A stretch of 64,000 bases of DNA. Origin: JAOUGY01 sp963785075 (lineage in GTDB: Bacteria > Actinomycetota > Acidimicrobiia > Spongiisociales > ZC4RG35). This document shows positions 1 through 9,022 of the stretch, one piece after another. Position numbers and translations under genes: made by a program. The notes under the pieces are model-generated. The model was not told the DNA's origin. It searched no databases and saw nothing but the letters and a program-made list of their open reading frames with translations. Where the stretch lies: contig CAWATW010000003.1 in NCBI GenBank assembly GCA_963785075.1, positions 124,001-188,000 of the forward strand, written 5' to 3'. Position 1 is the stretch's first letter. Each line of letters begins with the position of its first letter.

Positions 1-381
1 GTGCTCGAGGGAGAGTTCGATGCGGTGGGTGGCATGACGATCGGGGCGGATCCGATCGCCGTGGCGACGGCTATGACGGCGGCCGCCTCAGGACGTCCTC
101 TCCAAGCCTTCTCCATCCGAAAGGAAGCCAAGGGCCACGGCACCGGTGGACGCATGGTGGGGCCTGTGTCCTCCGGATCGAGGGTGTGGATCCTCGAGGA
201 CACCACCACCACCGGCGGCGCACTTCTCGAAGCGATCGAGGTCGCCGCGAACGAGGGTTTGGACGTGCTCGGCGCGGTCGCGCTCGTCGATCGAAGCGAC
301 GGTCTCGTGCTGCGTCTCATGAGGGAGCGAAACCTGCCGTACATCGCGCTCGTGACCCCCGGGTTGTTGGGAGTCACGTGA
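1..381 (+). CDS. pyrE: Orotate phosphoribosyltransferase, C-terminal part
   Basis: Catalyses orotate plus PRPP to OMP in pyrimidine synthesis. The window opens inside the gene: 126 in-frame codons remain of a family that usually has about 180-210. The flexible catalytic loop is visible (RKEAKGHGTGG, residues 40-50 of the fragment), as is the PRPP-binding motif (EDTTTTGG, residues 66-73, preceded by the hydrophobic strand VWIL). Both mark a type I phosphoribosyltransferase of the orotate family. The first codon here is GTG, but that is only where the window begins. The stop TGA overlaps the next start (ATG at 381), so the two genes are translationally coupled. Confidence 0.9.
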   Translation: MLEGEFDAVGGMTIGADPIAVATAMTAAASGRPLQAFSIRKEAKGHGTGGRMVGPVSSGSRVWILEDTTTTGGALLEAIEVAANEGLDVLGAVALVDRSDGLVLRLMRERNLPYIALVTPGLLGVT

Positions 382-980
382 TGGAGACCTTCGTCGTGCG
401 CCGTTCGGCCTGGCGCATGTGGGGTGTGTCTCTCCTCGGCGTGCCGATGGTCGTCGTGGCACTCGACCTGCTGACCCAGCGGCGGCTCACCAACATGCTC
501 CGTGACCTGGTGTTCCTTCCCGACGACACCCAGCTGCCGGAGCCACGCGAGACCGTCTGGGCGGTCGCCTTGCTGATCGTGGGGACCATCGCCTGTCTGT
601 GGGGACTCAAAGAGCTCCTCGCCCCCTCCCGCATCATCGAGGGCGACGCGCTCGGTCTGCGCCTGAAGATCCTCGGCCCCTTCAAGCGCCCGCTTCTCGT
701 GCCGTGGGATCAGGTTGCGGACATCGGAAGCGGTACGGTCGATGACGACGGAGAGCACCTTCCCGTGTTGTGGATCCGTTCCGTGGAGCCGGGCGTGTTC
801 CCCATTGATGCCTGGGGCGCCCGTCCGATCGACGATCACACCATGGCGTTGCTGGCCGAGGACTGGGAAGTCAGCCATGTGGTCGCGGCCGAGGGAATCA
901 GTCGCCTGGTCCTGGCCATGCGGTCACCGACGGACCGGTCGGTCGACGTGCCGTTCGACCCCGACGACATCGGTTCGTGA
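381..980 (+). CDS. Two-helix membrane protein of unknown function, PH-like cytoplasmic part
   Basis: A 199-residue protein I cannot name. Two hydrophobic segments, at about residues 14-30 (LLGVPMVVVALDLL) and 62-80 (VWAVALLIVGTIACLWG), are followed by a soluble tail. That tail reads like the membrane-adjacent PH-like domain of small actinobacterial membrane proteins (GLRLKILGPFKRPLLVPWDQVADIG). The ATG start overlaps the pyrE stop, and its own TGA overlaps the start of the endonuclease IV gene. The three genes therefore look like one transcription unit. No catalytic motif is visible. Confidence 0.7.
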   Translation: METFVVRRSAWRMWGVSLLGVPMVVVALDLLTQRRLTNMLRDLVFLPDDTQLPEPRETVWAVALLIVGTIACLWGLKELLAPSRIIEGDALGLRLKILGPFKRPLLVPWDQVADIGSGTVDDDGEHLPVLWIRSVEPGVFPIDAWGARPIDDHTMALLAEDWEVSHVVAAEGISRLVLAMRSPTDRSVDVPFDPDDIGS

Positions 981-1741
981 TGCTGGTAGGCGCCCACGTT
1001 CCAAACGCCGATCCGATTGGCGAAGCGGATCGGAGGGGAGCCGAGGTCGTCCAGATCTTTCTGTCCAATCCGCAGAGTTGGAAGAAGCCGGCTCCCAGGA
1101 ACGACGCCGCAGAACTCCGAGAAGCCGGAATACCCATCTATGTTCACGCTCCGTACCTGATCAACCCGGTCGCCGAGAACAACCGCGTTCGGATCCCGAG
1201 CCGGCGCATCCTGCAGGAGACATGCGATGCGGCAGCCGACGTCGGTGCAGCCGGGGTGGTGGTCCACGGCGGACATGTCACCGGCGACGGGTCCATGGAC
1301 GAAGCGTTTCCACGGTGGCGCAAGGCTCTCGACCAACTCGACACGACCGTGAAGGTGCTCATCGAGAACACCGCAAGCGGTGACCAGGCAGTCGCTCGTC
1401 GGGTCGAAGGCATACGGCGCCTGTGGGATGAGATCGGTGACACCGGTGTTGGGTTCGTGCTGGACACCTGTCACGCCTGGGCCGGCGGCGAACCACTCCA
1501 CGAACTCGTGCCTCGGCTCGTGGATGTCGTCGGTGACATCGATCTGGTCCACTGCAACGACTCACGAGATCCTTTCGATTCCCACCGCGATCGCCACGCC
1601 AACCTCGGAGCCGGGGAGATCCCCGAGGCGGAGATCGTCGGAGTCGTGCGCGCGGCGGATGCGCCGGTTGTCATCGAGACGCCGGGAGATACGGACGATC
1701 ACCGAGCAGATATCGCGTGGCTGCGCGAACGTCTGCACTAG
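980..1741 (+). CDS. nfo: Deoxyribonuclease IV (AP endonuclease, family 2)
   Basis: Cleaves DNA 5' to abasic sites in base excision repair, using a trinuclear zinc centre inside a TIM barrel. Family motifs are all present: GAHVPNAD at the N-terminus, VQIFLSNPQSWKKP, HAPYLINPV, VVVHGGHV, LIENTASGD, LDTCHAWAGG and HCNDSRDPFDSHRDRHANLG, which carry the His/Asp/Glu zinc ligands. The length of 253 residues is slightly below E. coli Nfo (285) but complete. The ATG at 980 overlaps the previous stop as TGATG; a GTG one codon earlier is also possible. Confidence 0.92.
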   Translation: MLVGAHVPNADPIGEADRRGAEVVQIFLSNPQSWKKPAPRNDAAELREAGIPIYVHAPYLINPVAENNRVRIPSRRILQETCDAAADVGAAGVVVHGGHVTGDGSMDEAFPRWRKALDQLDTTVKVLIENTASGDQAVARRVEGIRRLWDEIGDTGVGFVLDTCHAWAGGEPLHELVPRLVDVVGDIDLVHCNDSRDPFDSHRDRHANLGAGEIPEAEIVGVVRAADAPVVIETPGDTDDHRADIAWLRERLH

Positions 1742-1863
1742 CCGGCCGCAGACGGCCGGCTGCAACCAGCCTTCGGTCCGCGATCACCCGATTGCCGTAC
1801 TCAGGGCTCCGGTGATCCGTCCCGAGTGCAGCGAGGTGCGTGGTTCGTGCTTCAATCGCAGGT

Positions 1864-2244
1864 ATGGACTTCCTCATTGCTGCACACTCTGGACTCCGTT
1901 GGATCGTGCTCCTGATCATGCTCGGCGTGATCCTCTTCGCCGCTCAGAACCGAAACGCAGAGTCGTGGCCCGGTGGAGCCATCAAGCCGTTCCTGTTCTC
2001 GGCGATCGCGTTCGACATCCAGGTGACGCTCGGGATCGTCGTCTACCTGGCGGGACAGGCATGGGAGGAGAATGTCTTCCTCGCAGTGATCCACCCGCTC
2101 GTCATGCTGGCAGCGCTCGGCGTGTGGCACATGTTCGTCGCCCGGGCCAGGAAGGCAGCGGCACCATCCTCCTATCGCACACTGCTGCTGGGCGGGGTGG
2201 TGTCGCTGGCACTTGTGATCGCCGCGATTCCTTGGGCGAGCTGA
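1864..2244 (+). CDS. Small four-helix membrane protein with in-membrane histidines
   Basis: A 126-residue protein with about four hydrophobic segments. Histidines sit near membrane positions (AHSGLRW near the N-terminus, VIHPLVM and VWHMF in the third segment). The opening resembles small proteins sometimes annotated as cytochrome b-like, but I cannot confirm haem binding. The ATG at 1864 was chosen because it starts the first helix; an upstream in-frame ATG at 1840 would add eight residues without membrane character. It lies in the same direction as the transporter that follows, and the two overlap at the stop. Confidence 0.7.
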   Translation: MDFLIAAHSGLRWIVLLIMLGVILFAAQNRNAESWPGGAIKPFLFSAIAFDIQVTLGIVVYLAGQAWEENVFLAVIHPLVMLAALGVWHMFVARARKAAAPSSYRTLLLGGVVSLALVIAAIPWAS

Positions 2245-3101
2245 GGGGCCGCCGCTCGGCGGGTTCGGGCCGGGGACCGATCCTGGCCGCAGCAACATTG
2301 TTCGGATCGACCGGCACGGCTCAGGCCCTCGGTCCCGGGGGCTCAGATCCGTTCTCCGTGGGGCTGATGCGGCTCTTGATCGGCGGCAGCGGTCTCCTCA
2401 TCGTCGCCTTGATGGGGCGACGATTGCATCTGCGGAACGTCCCGTACGGTCCCGCAGCGGTGGGTGCCCTGGCAGTCCTCGGGTATCAGCTCGCCTTCTT
2501 CGCCGGTGTGCGGGAGTCCGGAGTCGCAGTGGGAACACTGGTGACCATCGGAAGCGCTCCGGTGCTTTCCGGCGTGGTGGCATGGGCGGCGCTGGGGGAA
2601 CGCCCGACGAGGCGATGGACGGGCTCCACGCTTGTCGCCGTGGTGGGGATCGGGCTGATTGCGGGACCGTCCGGTGCGGCGCCTCTGTTGGGTGTCGCAC
2701 TCAACCTGGCTGCAGGGATGTCGTACGCGGTGTTCGTGACCGCGTCGAAGCGACTGCTCGACACCCAGACGCCACTCGATGCCATGGCGGTCGTATTCGG
2801 AGGCGGTGCGGTGCTGGCGGGCGCAATGATGCCCCTGGCCGACCTTGGGTTCCTCACCTCGACGAGCGGGCTGGCGATGGCCCTCTGGCTGGGATTCGCC
2901 ACCACCACCCTTGCGTACGTGCTCTACGGGTTCGGCCTCCGCCACACCACCGTGGGAACTGCCGCCACGCTCACGCTCTTCGAGCCGGTGGTCGCAACCA
3001 CCCTGGGAGTCGTGGTTCTCGCAGAGCGACCGCGGACGCTCGGTTGGCTCGGCATGCTGCTGGTGATGACCGGCTTGGGACTGCTGGTGAAGCGGGGCTA
3101 A
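2232..3101 (+). CDS. EamA/DMT-superfamily transporter
   Basis: An integral membrane exporter of the drug/metabolite superfamily. About ten hydrophobic segments form two homologous EamA halves; the second-half signature is clear (YVLYGFGLRHTTVGTAATLTLFEPVVATTLGVVVLAERP). The substrate is unknown. There is no ATG near the N-terminus. The best start is a TTG at 2232, inside the last codons of the preceding gene, which gives 289 residues and a coupled arrangement; a CTG at 2241 is the alternative. The 3' end overlaps the convergent flavin-binding protein gene by four bases. Confidence 0.8.
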   Translation: MGELRGRRSAGSGRGPILAAATLFGSTGTAQALGPGGSDPFSVGLMRLLIGGSGLLIVALMGRRLHLRNVPYGPAAVGALAVLGYQLAFFAGVRESGVAVGTLVTIGSAPVLSGVVAWAALGERPTRRWTGSTLVAVVGIGLIAGPSGAAPLLGVALNLAAGMSYAVFVTASKRLLDTQTPLDAMAVVFGGGAVLAGAMMPLADLGFLTSTSGLAMALWLGFATTTLAYVLYGFGLRHTTVGTAATLTLFEPVVATTLGVVVLAERPRTLGWLGMLLVMTGLGLLVKRG

Positions 3102-3562
3102 TAGTCGCCCGCCAGCTTCCGGTGATCCCACGAGACGACCTTCACCGGTTCCACCCGCACCACCGTGTTCTTGGTGGCGAAACGTCCATACAGTGCCTCA
3201 ACGGCCGCGGCATCGATCTCCTCGAGGCCTTGCATCTTCTTCGCAACCTCGGAATAGGTCCGCAGAACCTCATCGGGGTCCGTGCTCATCCGGGCGTGTC
3301 CTTGGATCATGACCCCGCGGAGTTCCTCATACGCCTCACCCAGCTCGGCAAGCACGGTGAGGCGGTCGTCGCGTCGGAGATTGACGATCCGCTGGCTCTT
3401 GGTGAAGGATCGAAACGTCACGACTCCGTCGTCGAGGTAGAACCACAGGGTTGTGAGATGAGGGAACCCGTCCGCTCCGTTGGTCGCCACCTGGAGATTC
3501 CGGGCCTCACGCAACACCTGTGCCTGCTCGGTCTCGGAAAGAGAAATGTCACGGCGTGCCAC
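3098..3562 (-). CDS. Pyridoxamine 5'-phosphate oxidase-like flavin/F420-binding protein
   Basis: A 154-residue split-barrel protein. The N-terminal half has the family pattern (LATNGADGFPHLTTLWFYLDDGVVTFRSFTKSQRIVNLRRD) in which a substrate phosphate- and cofactor-binding strand is followed by a basic loop. In actinobacteria such PPOX-class proteins bind FMN or F420 and reduce varied substrates, so a specific reaction cannot be read from the sequence. It is single and convergent with the transporter gene, overlapping it by four bases at the 3' ends. Upstream of its start lies a heptanucleotide repeat. Confidence 0.8.
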   Translation of the reverse strand: MARRDISLSETEQAQVLREARNLQVATNGADGFPHLTTLWFYLDDGVVTFRSFTKSQRIVNLRRDDRLTVLAELGEAYEELRGVMIQGHARMSTDPDEVLRTYSEVAKKMQGLEEIDAAAVEALYGRFATKNTVVRVEPVKVVSWDHRKLAGDY

Positions 3563-3576
3563 GCTCGGAGGGTAAC

Positions 3577-3625
3577 CAGTCTCCGGTCCCGGGTCCCCAG
3601 TCTCCTGTCTCCAGTCCCCAGTCCC
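3577..3625. repeat. Heptanucleotide tandem repeat, CAGTCYC-type
   Basis: Seven consecutive 7-base units: cagtctc, cggtccc, gggtccc, cagtctc, ctgtctc, cagtccc, cagtccc. They fill part of the 341-bp gap (3563-3903) between two divergent genes. The rest of the gap shows only a possible -10 hexamer TACAAT at 3781-3786, without a convincing -35, and the panB ribosome binding site. Similar 7-base repeats, with different unit sequence, occur at 12304 and 46321. Confidence 0.8.
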
Positions 3626-3903
3626 CGGCCTGCAGCGGCCAACGATGGAGGGCAGAGGTCGAGGGCCGGGCGGGGATCTGGCCCGTCGCTCCTCGCCGGC
3701 GAGCGCAGCGAGCCCTCGCCCCTCGCAGGTGGCTCACGTTGCGAGGTCCTTCTGGCGAATGCCGAAACAGCTGCGCTCGTTACAATGCACGTGCCGGCTT
3801 CGAGCACGGGCGACCCCGAGTGGCGGCCGAGGTTCACATCGCGGCAGAGACCACGTATGGCTACATCCCCCAACCCGCGTGGTGGGGAGAGAGGAAGCTC
3901 AGC

Positions 3904-4785
3904 ATGGGTGACGCCCATTCGAAGGTGACCGTCCCAGGAGTTCGCGCCCGCAAGGGTGGCGCCAAGCTCACAATGGTCACCGCCTACGACCACCCCACCG
4001 CCTCGATCGCGTCCGAGGCGGGGATCGACATCATCCTGGTCGGCGATTCCGTGGCCAATGCGGTCCACGGCTTCGAGACCACGCTCGAGATGGACGTCGA
4101 TCTGATGGTCGTTCACGCCGCCGCCGTCAAACGCGCAAAGCCCCACAGTCTGGTGGTGGTCGACATGCCGTGGATGAGTTATCACACGGGCTCCAAGGAC
4201 GCGGTACGCAACGCCGGGAAGCTGGTGCGCAAAGGCGGCGCCGAGGCTGTGAAGCTCGAAGGCGGGCGCAATCGCGTGAAGGTGATCGAGCGGATCGTCG
4301 ATGCCGAGATCCCGGTGATGGGTCACCTGGGTCTCACCCCACAGTCCTATCACGCCATGGGCGGGTACCGGGTTCAGGGGCGAGATCTCGACACGGCGCG
4401 AGAGCTGATCGACGATGCCCATGCCTTGGTGGACGCAGGGGTGTTCTCCATGGTGCTGGAAGGCGTGCCTGAGGTGCTCGCAGAGATCGTGACGAAGGAG
4501 GTTCCGGTTCCAACGATCGGTATCGGCGCGGGCAACGTGACCGACGGCCAGGTGCTCGTCTTCCACGATGTCCTCGGCATCGGCGGTGGAAGGTATCCCA
4601 AGTTCGTGAGGTCGTACGCCGACCTGCGGACGCAGGCGATCGAGGCGCTGCGGTCGTTCGCCGCCGACGTCGAGAACGGAGCCTTTCCCGCCGCGGACGA
4701 GACCTATCACATGGCAGATGAGATCGCGACGGAGCTGCTCGGCGAGGCCAGATCATCAGACGATTCCTCGCAGCTGCAGTCCTGA
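3904..4785 (+). CDS. panB: 3-methyl-2-oxobutanoate hydroxymethyltransferase
   Basis: First committed step of pantothenate and CoA synthesis: transfers hydroxymethyl from 5,10-methylene-THF to alpha-ketoisovalerate. The 293-residue product carries the family motifs: MVTAYDHPTA, ILVGDSVANAVHGFETT (Mg2+-binding Asp), VVVDMPWMSY, AVKLEGG, GHLGLTPQ and TIGIGAGNVTDGQVLVFHDVLG. The open frame continues upstream to 3520, but the start at 3904 is preceded by a purine-rich site (GAGAGGAAG) and matches the family N-terminus. The 3' end overlaps the possible start of the next gene. Confidence 0.93.
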   Translation: MGDAHSKVTVPGVRARKGGAKLTMVTAYDHPTASIASEAGIDIILVGDSVANAVHGFETTLEMDVDLMVVHAAAVKRAKPHSLVVVDMPWMSYHTGSKDAVRNAGKLVRKGGAEAVKLEGGRNRVKVIERIVDAEIPVMGHLGLTPQSYHAMGGYRVQGRDLDTARELIDDAHALVDAGVFSMVLEGVPEVLAEIVTKEVPVPTIGIGAGNVTDGQVLVFHDVLGIGGGRYPKFVRSYADLRTQAIEALRSFAADVENGAFPAADETYHMADEIATELLGEARSSDDSSQLQS

Positions 4786-5300
4786 TCACCTCGTGCGCGG
4801 GAGGCGGCTCGGCATCGACCGAGCCGCCTCTCACGTCGGGTGCCCCCCCGATCACCGGAGCACCTGTCACAACCGCCGCCCTCGACGCGCAGACGCCCTC
4901 GTCCGTCGTCGGAGGCCTCGACACCGGCGACGTGGTCGGTTTTGCGACCGCACAGGTGACGATCGGGAGTCGGGTCCTGGATGTGGCGGTTGCGGACTCG
5001 AGCGAATTGCGTCGCCGCGGACTGATGGAGGTCGACGACCTGGGTGACCTCGATGGAATGGTCTTCGTGATGGACGACGTCGTGAGAGCCGCCTTCACGA
5101 TGCGCAACACGCTCATTCCTCTTCACGTGGCCTTCTTCGGCGAGGACGGGTCGCTCGTCGACGTCTTGAAGATGACGCCTTGCCCGGACGAGCCCTGCCC
5201 GGAGTATCGGCCGGCCGGTTCGTATCGATATGCGGTCGAGGTGCCGCTGGGCGGCTTCACCGGTCTCTCGGACGACGACGGGTTCTCGATCAAGCGGTGA
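4752..5300 (+). CDS. DUF192 family lipoprotein, unusual start
   Basis: The C-terminal ~120 residues are a DUF192 domain (VADSSELRRRGLMEV, MVFVMDD, FTMRNTLIPLHVAFFGEDGSLV, PAGSYRYAVEVPLG), a small exported beta-barrel of unknown role. Upstream and in the same frame is a lipoprotein signal: basic RRF, hydrophobic LAAAVLI, then LITSC with the lipidated Cys at codon 4794. A low-complexity Ser/Thr/Pro linker follows. The frame is open from 4722, but I find no ATG, GTG or TTG before the signal; the only candidates are ATC codons at 4752 or 4755, inside the 3' end of panB. A downstream GTG at 4932 would give 122 residues without a signal. Either a rare start or a sequence error is involved. Confidence 0.7.
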   Translation: MIRRFLAAAVLITSCAGGGSASTEPPLTSGAPPITGAPVTTAALDAQTPSSVVGGLDTGDVVGFATAQVTIGSRVLDVAVADSSELRRRGLMEVDDLGDLDGMVFVMDDVVRAAFTMRNTLIPLHVAFFGEDGSLVDVLKMTPCPDEPCPEYRPAGSYRYAVEVPLGGFTGLSDDDGFSIKR

Positions 5301-5322
5301 CCCGAAGATGCCGATGTGAGGC

Positions 5323-7014
5323 ATGAGGGTCATGACAGCTCAAGCCACTCCGTTCCGTGCGCCATCCGAACTCGCCTCGGTCCCCCCCGAGGCAGAGCCG
5401 GTTGGTCGCGCCATCGTCATTGACGGGATCGTGCTGGTTGCAATGGCGGCCGCCGTGGCCGTGGCGCTGTCGGCGTCTCTCAACCTGGGCCTCCCCGCGG
5501 CGCTCACAGAACCCGCCATTGCGGCAGTCCAGCTGCTGATCGGAGCCTCGATCGTCGCCTCCTCGCGACGCTGCGCCATGGACGAGCGGCGGGCATGGCT
5601 GGCGATCGGTGCCGGTGTGATGTTGTCCGGGCTCGGACATGTCATCCGCACGAGCGTCACTCCCGTTGTCTCGGCCGCCGCCGGCGTTCCGGATGCCTTC
5701 TCGATTGCGTTCTACGCGCTCATCTGCATCGGTCTGGTGCGGCTTCCTCACATTCGTTCGAGCCGAATGGGGTCGCTGCGAGCGGCCATGGACGTGATCG
5801 TCTCGCTCGTGGCCACCGGTGCCATCGTTTGGGAGCTGCAGCCGAGTCTGCTCGACGAGGGCCTTGCCGCGCCGGCGCTGCACTTGTTGCTCCTCGCATC
5901 CGTCTTCGTTGCATTCCTTCGCCGCACTCGATACGTCAGGGACGCGAGGCTCGGCCTGCTTCTGGCTTCCCTGTTGCCGATCGTGACCGCACCGGAGCTC
6001 GCCCCCTCCACAGCGTCACCGTGGAGCATGGTCCGATGGGCTCTGGCCATGTTGGTGATGTCCGCAGCCGCCTGGAAGCTGAGCCGTCCCCAGGCTCGGC
6101 GCAGCATGATCCTGGCCATGCCGGGCAAGAAGGTCTTCGTGCTGCCGACCCTCCCCGTCAGCGGCCTCTTCGCACTGATCACGGCTCGTGTGGTCGAAGG
6201 GTCGGAACTGGCCGGCACCGCCATTCCCTGGGCATTGCTGATCGTTTCGGCCGGTCTCGCCGTTCGCGGTGTCGCCTCGGCAATCGAGAACCGTCACCTG
6301 CTGTCTCTCGAGCGGGATCAGTTGTTGGCCTCGATCTCCCACGACCTGCGGACGCCGCTCACGGCGGTGTCGGGCTTCTCGCAGGTCCTTTCGTCGTCGT
6401 GGGAGTCGATCGACGAACCCGAACGTCGCGAGCTGGTCCACCTCATCGGGTCCGAGGCGGATTCGCTGGTGGACATCGTGGGTGATCTGAACGCGCTTGC
6501 CCGGTCGGAACTCGACGCCGCCACCCTCACCCGTCAGAGGGTCCAGGGCAAGCAGCTCATCGCCGACGCCATCAGGCTCGTGTTCGACATCGACGGACCA
6601 CTCCCGATTCGGGCCGAAGTCGAGCCCTATCTGGAGTTGACCTGCGATCGACGGAGGATGGTGCAGGTGCTCCGCGCCCTCTTCGAGAATGCGCTTCGGT
6701 ACGGCAACGGCAAGATCCTCGTGGTCGCCAAGCGCACCAAGACGGGACGAGTCATCGAGGTTCACGACAACGGAGACGGTGTCGAGCCCCGCCACGAGAA
6801 GGTCATCTGGAAGCGGTTCGAGCGTGGCGAGCACCAGCTGAACGCCAACGTCCCCGGGTCAGGGCTCGGACTCGCCGTGGTTCGGTCCATCGCGCGGGCG
6901 CACGGTGGTGACGCCGCCTATCGACGATCCGAGAGGATCGGTGGTGCCTGTTTCTCGATCGAGCTCCCATACGACAAGGACATGGACTCGAGACCCGCCG
7001 ACGGTGACCGATAG
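5323..7014 (+). CDS. Membrane-bound sensor histidine kinase
   Basis: A 563-residue two-component sensor. The N-terminal ~320 residues are mostly hydrophobic, with about eight or nine putative membrane helices and no recognised sensor domain. The dimerisation/phosphorylation helix follows, with the H-box SISHDLRTPLTAVSG (His about residue 340). The ATPase domain carries the N-box FENALRYGNG, the D-box VIEVHDNGDGVEP and the lid GSGLGLAVV. No response regulator lies next to it, so it is an orphan in this window. ATG at 5323 was taken; another at 5332 is equally possible. Confidence 0.88.
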   Translation: MRVMTAQATPFRAPSELASVPPEAEPVGRAIVIDGIVLVAMAAAVAVALSASLNLGLPAALTEPAIAAVQLLIGASIVASSRRCAMDERRAWLAIGAGVMLSGLGHVIRTSVTPVVSAAAGVPDAFSIAFYALICIGLVRLPHIRSSRMGSLRAAMDVIVSLVATGAIVWELQPSLLDEGLAAPALHLLLLASVFVAFLRRTRYVRDARLGLLLASLLPIVTAPELAPSTASPWSMVRWALAMLVMSAAAWKLSRPQARRSMILAMPGKKVFVLPTLPVSGLFALITARVVEGSELAGTAIPWALLIVSAGLAVRGVASAIENRHLLSLERDQLLASISHDLRTPLTAVSGFSQVLSSSWESIDEPERRELVHLIGSEADSLVDIVGDLNALARSELDAATLTRQRVQGKQLIADAIRLVFDIDGPLPIRAEVEPYLELTCDRRRMVQVLRALFENALRYGNGKILVVAKRTKTGRVIEVHDNGDGVEPRHEKVIWKRFERGEHQLNANVPGSGLGLAVVRSIARAHGGDAAYRRSERIGGACFSIELPYDKDMDSRPADGDR

Positions 7015-7082
7015 GGTCGATCGCCCAGGGTTCGGCTCGGCGACCGGACCTACGATGGGGGAGAGGACCCCAGAGGGTCACC

Positions 7083-8045
7083 ATGTTTGCGCTGTCGCAC
7101 CGAGCCGAAGATCCCAGGACCGTGCTGGTGATGGCGCCCTCCCTGTTCCTGACGGTGACCGTCGAACGAGAGGCCGGCGCCACCGGTGACGAGATCCACA
7201 TTCATCCGGGTGGCCAGGGCTTTTGGGTTGCTCGGTTGTTGGCCCAGCTGGGCTGTGCTCCGGTGTTGTGCGGCCCTCTCGGCGGCGAAGCGGGCACGGC
7301 GCTGAAGTCCTTGGTCCGAGGTTGGGGGGTGGACCTTTCACCGGTCGACATCGGTGCCGCCACGCCCTGCCTGGTCTACGACCGGCGGTCCGGCCGGAGG
7401 GAGCTACTCGCACGTGACCGAGCTGTGGCCTTGAAGCGACACGAAGCCGACGACCTCTACGGTGCCGTGCTCGACGGTGCTCTGGAAGCGGGAAGGTGCG
7501 TCGTCGTCGGGGCACATCCGGGTGACGTGTTGCCGGGGGACGTCTTCGAACGACTTGGTGGCGACTTGAGGCGTCTCGGGGTGGCCGTGGCAGCCGATCT
7601 CCATGGGTGGCAGTTGGACGCCTATCTTCGGCACGGCCGACTCGAGTTGCTGAAGGTGAGCGACGAGGATCTGCTGGCCGACGGGCGGATCCAGAACCTC
7701 GGTGAGCCAGAGGTGGTGTCGGCACTCCATCGTCTTGCACGGCACGATGTCCGGTTCATAGTCGTTTCGCGCGCCGAGCGTGGTGCCCTGATGGCCACCG
7801 ACGGTGCCTTCTTCCGTGCGGTGCCGCCACTCCTCGAGGTCGTCGATCACACAGGTGCCGGAGATTCGATGACAGCGGCTCTCATCGCAGCGTTGATCGA
7901 CGGGGCGGACCCCAGTCAGGCATTGCGGATGGGGTGCGCAGCGGGTGCGGCGAACGTGACCCGTCACGGGCTCGGAAGCGCCTCGGCCGAGCTCATCCGG
8001 CGGCTCGCCGACACCGTGGATGTGCAGCGGATCGAGGCTGCCTGA
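7083..8045 (+). CDS. PfkB-family sugar kinase (1-phosphofructokinase-like)
   Basis: A 320-residue ribokinase-fold kinase that phosphorylates a sugar or sugar phosphate with ATP. It shows the glycine-rich N-terminal motif (HIHPGGQGFWVARLLAQLG, where family members have GGKGxNVA) and signature 2 with the catalytic base (DHTGAGDSMTAALIAAL). The arrangement resembles LacC/FruK members more than ribokinase, but the substrate is not clear. Its stop overlaps the start of surE (TGATG), so the two are co-translated. Confidence 0.82.
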   Translation: MFALSHRAEDPRTVLVMAPSLFLTVTVEREAGATGDEIHIHPGGQGFWVARLLAQLGCAPVLCGPLGGEAGTALKSLVRGWGVDLSPVDIGAATPCLVYDRRSGRRELLARDRAVALKRHEADDLYGAVLDGALEAGRCVVVGAHPGDVLPGDVFERLGGDLRRLGVAVAADLHGWQLDAYLRHGRLELLKVSDEDLLADGRIQNLGEPEVVSALHRLARHDVRFIVVSRAERGALMATDGAFFRAVPPLLEVVDHTGAGDSMTAALIAALIDGADPSQALRMGCAAGAANVTRHGLGSASAELIRRLADTVDVQRIEAA

Positions 8046-8863
8046 TGTCGGATCCCATCGATCAGATCGTCGTAGAGGAGCGTGTCTCGCCGCGACCGGC
8101 GGCATTCCGGGTCCTCGTCACCAACGACGACGGCATCTCGTCGCCCGGCCTGCGTGATCTCGCCGCCATCCTCGCCGTCGAGTTCGAGGTCATCGTGGTG
8201 GCGCCGCGCGCCGACATGAGCGGCAGCGGAACAGCACTTGGTCGTTTCGACCCACGCTCCGGCGTGGAGCTCACGTCGGTCGATCTCCCGGGAGTCGAGG
8301 AGGCCTACAGCGTGGATGGCCCGCCCGGGTTGGCGGTTCTCGCAGCGGGCTTGGGTGCATTCGGTCGCAAGCCAGATCTGGTCGTGTCCGGGGTCAACGC
8401 CGGCGTGAACACCGGGCACTCGGTGGTCCACTCGGGAACGGTTGGCGCAGCGCTCACCGCTCGCACGCTTGGGAGCCACGGCCTGGCGGTGAGCCTGGCC
8501 GAGTCCCGGCCTTGGCACTGGGACACGGCGATCGACGTGGCGGTGTCGGTGACGAGGTGGTTCTCCAGATCGCCACGGCGTCTCACCGTCCTCAACGTCA
8601 ACGTACCCGCTCGAAAGATCGATCGCGTGGCCGGCATCAGGTGGGCCGATCTCGACGCCTTCGGACATCTCCAAGTGGCGGTGGCCGATGTCCCCGGATC
8701 GCGCCTGTCCTTCGAGGTGCGTGGCTCGTCGAGCGGTATCGACCCGGTGTCCGACACGGCGTTGTGCTTCGACGGGTTCGTCACGCTGACGATGCTGTCG
8801 GCGGTGGAGCCCCATCCTTATCCACCCATCGAGGCGAGCGAACTGTGGCGCCCGCAGCCGTGA
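8045..8863 (+). CDS. surE: 5'/3'-nucleotidase SurE
   Basis: A metal-dependent phosphatase acting on nucleoside monophosphates. The 272-residue protein has the SurE metal site VTNDDGISSPGL (adjacent aspartates) and the second signature LVVSGVNAGVNTGHSVVHSGTVGAA. An N-terminal extension of about 20 residues precedes the fold. Start ATG 8045 overlaps the kinase stop. A 159-bp gap follows before the ribosomal cluster and presumably contains that operon's promoter. Confidence 0.9.
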   Translation: MSDPIDQIVVEERVSPRPAAFRVLVTNDDGISSPGLRDLAAILAVEFEVIVVAPRADMSGSGTALGRFDPRSGVELTSVDLPGVEEAYSVDGPPGLAVLAAGLGAFGRKPDLVVSGVNAGVNTGHSVVHSGTVGAALTARTLGSHGLAVSLAESRPWHWDTAIDVAVSVTRWFSRSPRRLTVLNVNVPARKIDRVAGIRWADLDAFGHLQVAVADVPGSRLSFEVRGSSSGIDPVSDTALCFDGFVTLTMLSAVEPHPYPPIEASELWRPQP

Positions 8864-9022
8864 CCCACTGCGGGGCCCAGGGTTCGAATTCCGTGGCGGC
8901 CTGTGGGTTGTTACACTTCTTTCATCCCTGATCGGTGCCGGCATTCCGTGCTGCCGATCCCACCACCTGCTCCGGCGAAGGTCGGAGCCGTCCGCCACGG
9001 CGGATGTCCAGAGGAGGAACAA

